Origin: Kribbella rubisoli
GTDB lineage: Bacteria > Actinomycetota > Actinomycetes > Propionibacteriales > Kribbellaceae
DNA length: 64,000 bases
Direction: 5' to 3'
NCBI RefSeq assembly: GCF_004217145.1
Contig: NZ_SHKR01000012.1
Coordinates: forward strand, 806,001-870,000
Below the pieces are notes generated by a model. It saw only the letters and a list, made by a program, of their open reading frames with translations. It was not told where the DNA came from and made no database searches. Both the position numbers and the translations under genes were made by a program. Shown here piece after piece: positions 62,999 through 64,000 of the stretch. Within the stretch, counting starts at the first letter, position 1. The number at the start of each line of letters is the position of its first letter.

Positions 62999-64000
62999 GT
63001 GGATGAAATCGCCCCCTCGATGGAGGACAACCGGCGGGCAGCTACGGCCCGGTTGAACTTCCTCACCCTCGATCCGGTCAAGCCGCAGGATGTCCGGCCG
63101 CCGATCCTTGCCTCCTGGGTACGGTCGCGGCGGTGGAAGCTGCCGGCCGACCGGATCACGCTGCCGTACGTCGCCGACCCGGACCTCGACATCCCGTTGA
63201 CCCGCAGCGCCGCGCCCGTACTGCAGCAACTGCACCAGAACCTCGACGGCCAGCCGATCAGCGTGATCCTCACCGACCGGACCGGCATGGTCCTGGAGCG
63301 GCTGACCGCTGACACCAACCTGGCCCGGTACCTGGACAAGGTTTTCCTGGCGCCGGGCTTCAGCTACGCCGAGGAATTCGCAGGCACGAACGGCATCGGG
63401 ACCGCGCTCGAGGGCGGCGGGCCGATGCACGTGTTCGGTCACGAGCACTACGCCGAGGATCTCGAGGATCTCGCGTGCGCCGGCGTACCGATCAAGCACC
63501 CGGTCAACGGCAAGACAATCGGCGCCATCGATCTGACCTGCTGGCGCAAGGACGCCGGATCGCTGCTGATGGCGCTTGCCAAGACCACCGCGGAGAACAT
63601 CCGGGCCGCGCTGCTCAAGGACAGCTCCGCGCGGGAGATCTCGCTGTTGCAGGCGTATCTGCAGAGTTCACGCCGGCTCGGCGACATGGTGATCGCGGTC
63701 GACGACGACCTGTTGCTGATGAACGCGAAGGCCGGTCAGTCGCTCGATGCGTCGGACCAGCGGGCCGTGATCGGCTATGCGGGCGAGATGCTGGCCCGCG
63801 GTACGACCGAGGCGATCGTGGCCGAGCTGCCGACCGGTTCCTGGGTGCGGATCATGTGCCGCCCGGTCACGTCCGGCGGTCGTGGTGGCGGCGGGATCAT
63901 TCAGGTCAGCCCGCATTCGCCGGGCGTCGGCGTTCGTACGCCGGCCACCGGGCATCGTCCGCCGCCGCGCCCAGTTCTTCCTGGGCTCGTGGGGCGTAGT
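62999..64000 (+). CDS. GAF-domain Fis-type activator of prm operon (3' end beyond window)
   Basis: 334 codons visible; runs off the window end. Layout matches AcoR/MimR-type activators: N-terminal SWVRSRRWKLP (the usual SWxRS), a GAF sensor with FSYAEEFAGTNGIGTALEGGGPMHVFGHEHYAEDLEDLACAGVPIKH...GAIDLT, then a PAS-like region; the AAA+ and C-terminal Fis HTH would lie beyond. In Mycobacterium, MimR activates the mimABCD propane/acetone monooxygenase operon. GTG follows GGGAGG. Divergent from the prm operon. Confidence 0.88.
   Translation, partial: MDEIAPSMEDNRRAATARLNFLTLDPVKPQDVRPPILASWVRSRRWKLPADRITLPYVADPDLDIPLTRSAAPVLQQLHQNLDGQPISVILTDRTGMVLERLTADTNLARYLDKVFLAPGFSYAEEFAGTNGIGTALEGGGPMHVFGHEHYAEDLEDLACAGVPIKHPVNGKTIGAIDLTCWRKDAGSLLMALAKTTAENIRAALLKDSSAREISLLQAYLQSSRRLGDMVIAVDDDLLLMNAKAGQSLDASDQRAVIGYAGEMLARGTTEAIVAELPTGSWVRIMCRPVTSGGRGGGGIIQVSPHSPGVGVRTPATGHRPPPRPVLPGLVGRS

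Overview
The window is high-GC actinobacterial DNA. It has dense short operons with GTGA/ATGA/TGATG overlaps, frequent GTG and some TTG starts, many divergent regulator/transporter pairs, ECF sigma/anti-sigma pairs and large secreted multidomain proteins. The gene set would fit a soil Nocardioides/Kribbella-type organism; that placement is inference from gene content, not a match to a reference. No rRNA, tRNA, CRISPR array, phage or intact insertion sequence was seen. No stretch over 300 bases lacks a gene; the two longest gaps (31004-31292 and 31719-32009) flank one marR gene and are filled with repeats and long hairpins.

Layout. 1-6160: arabinan/arabinoside utilisation locus (GH51 and GH43 glycosidases, an ABC sugar importer, divergent LacI regulator). 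6171-11161: aldo/keto reductase, then a secreted phosphoesterase, MFS and secreted beta-propeller operon. 11170-20640: accessory efflux and small-regulator genes (TetR/MFS, MarR/MFS, MarR/NTF2-like), a formylglycine-generating enzyme, a luciferase-like oxidoreductase, GNAT, SGNH hydrolase and RibD-like reductase. 20681-25329: 2OG-Fe(II) oxygenase and a LacI-controlled set of three Gfo/Idh/MocA oxidoreductases, with two identical operators. 25440-30619: membrane protein, POT peptide transporter, esterase, DinB-like protein, and a CGNR zinc-finger regulator divergent from a ketopantoate-reductase-like gene. 30656-33902: a broken tetR, tandem repeats, two very long hairpins and a MarR/ABC exporter pair. 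33968-39109: GH95 fucosidase, SDR, Asp/Glu racemase-like protein, methyltransferase, small antitoxin-like protein. 39194-42354: DHA2 efflux pump, SnoaL-type ECF sigma factor and PEP-mutase-like operon. 42364-45390: thioesterase remnant, fasciclin-sigK-rskA operon with a SigK-type promoter, and a secreted chorismate mutase. 45387-53682: 2-hydroxyacid dehydrogenase, sedolisin protease, secreted propeller, HTH regulator, MFS, second ECF sigma/anti-sigma pair, GPGG small membrane protein.

53693-64000 is a complete propane-type (group 5) soluble di-iron monooxygenase locus: a divergent GAF-domain activator (cut by the window end), a small unknown protein, hydroxylase large subunit, reductase, hydroxylase small subunit, coupling protein, amidohydrolase, MIP18/DUF59 protein, Zn alcohol dehydrogenase and a dedicated GroEL. 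All six di-iron ligands are present in the large subunit with the residue spacing of soluble methane monooxygenase. Two copies of TCTCA-N3-TGAGA lie in the control regions. The likely joint role is oxidation of a short alkane to a secondary alcohol and then a ketone, with help in folding the oxygenase.

The most unusual non-coding signals are (i) a 165-bp near-perfect inverted repeat between marR and the ABC exporter, in which every transition between the arms becomes a G-U pair only in the leftward transcript; (ii) two diverged copies of an 88-nt element with identical 10-bp terminal inverted repeats; and (iii) an 87-bp perfect-armed hairpin at the broken end of a tetR remnant.
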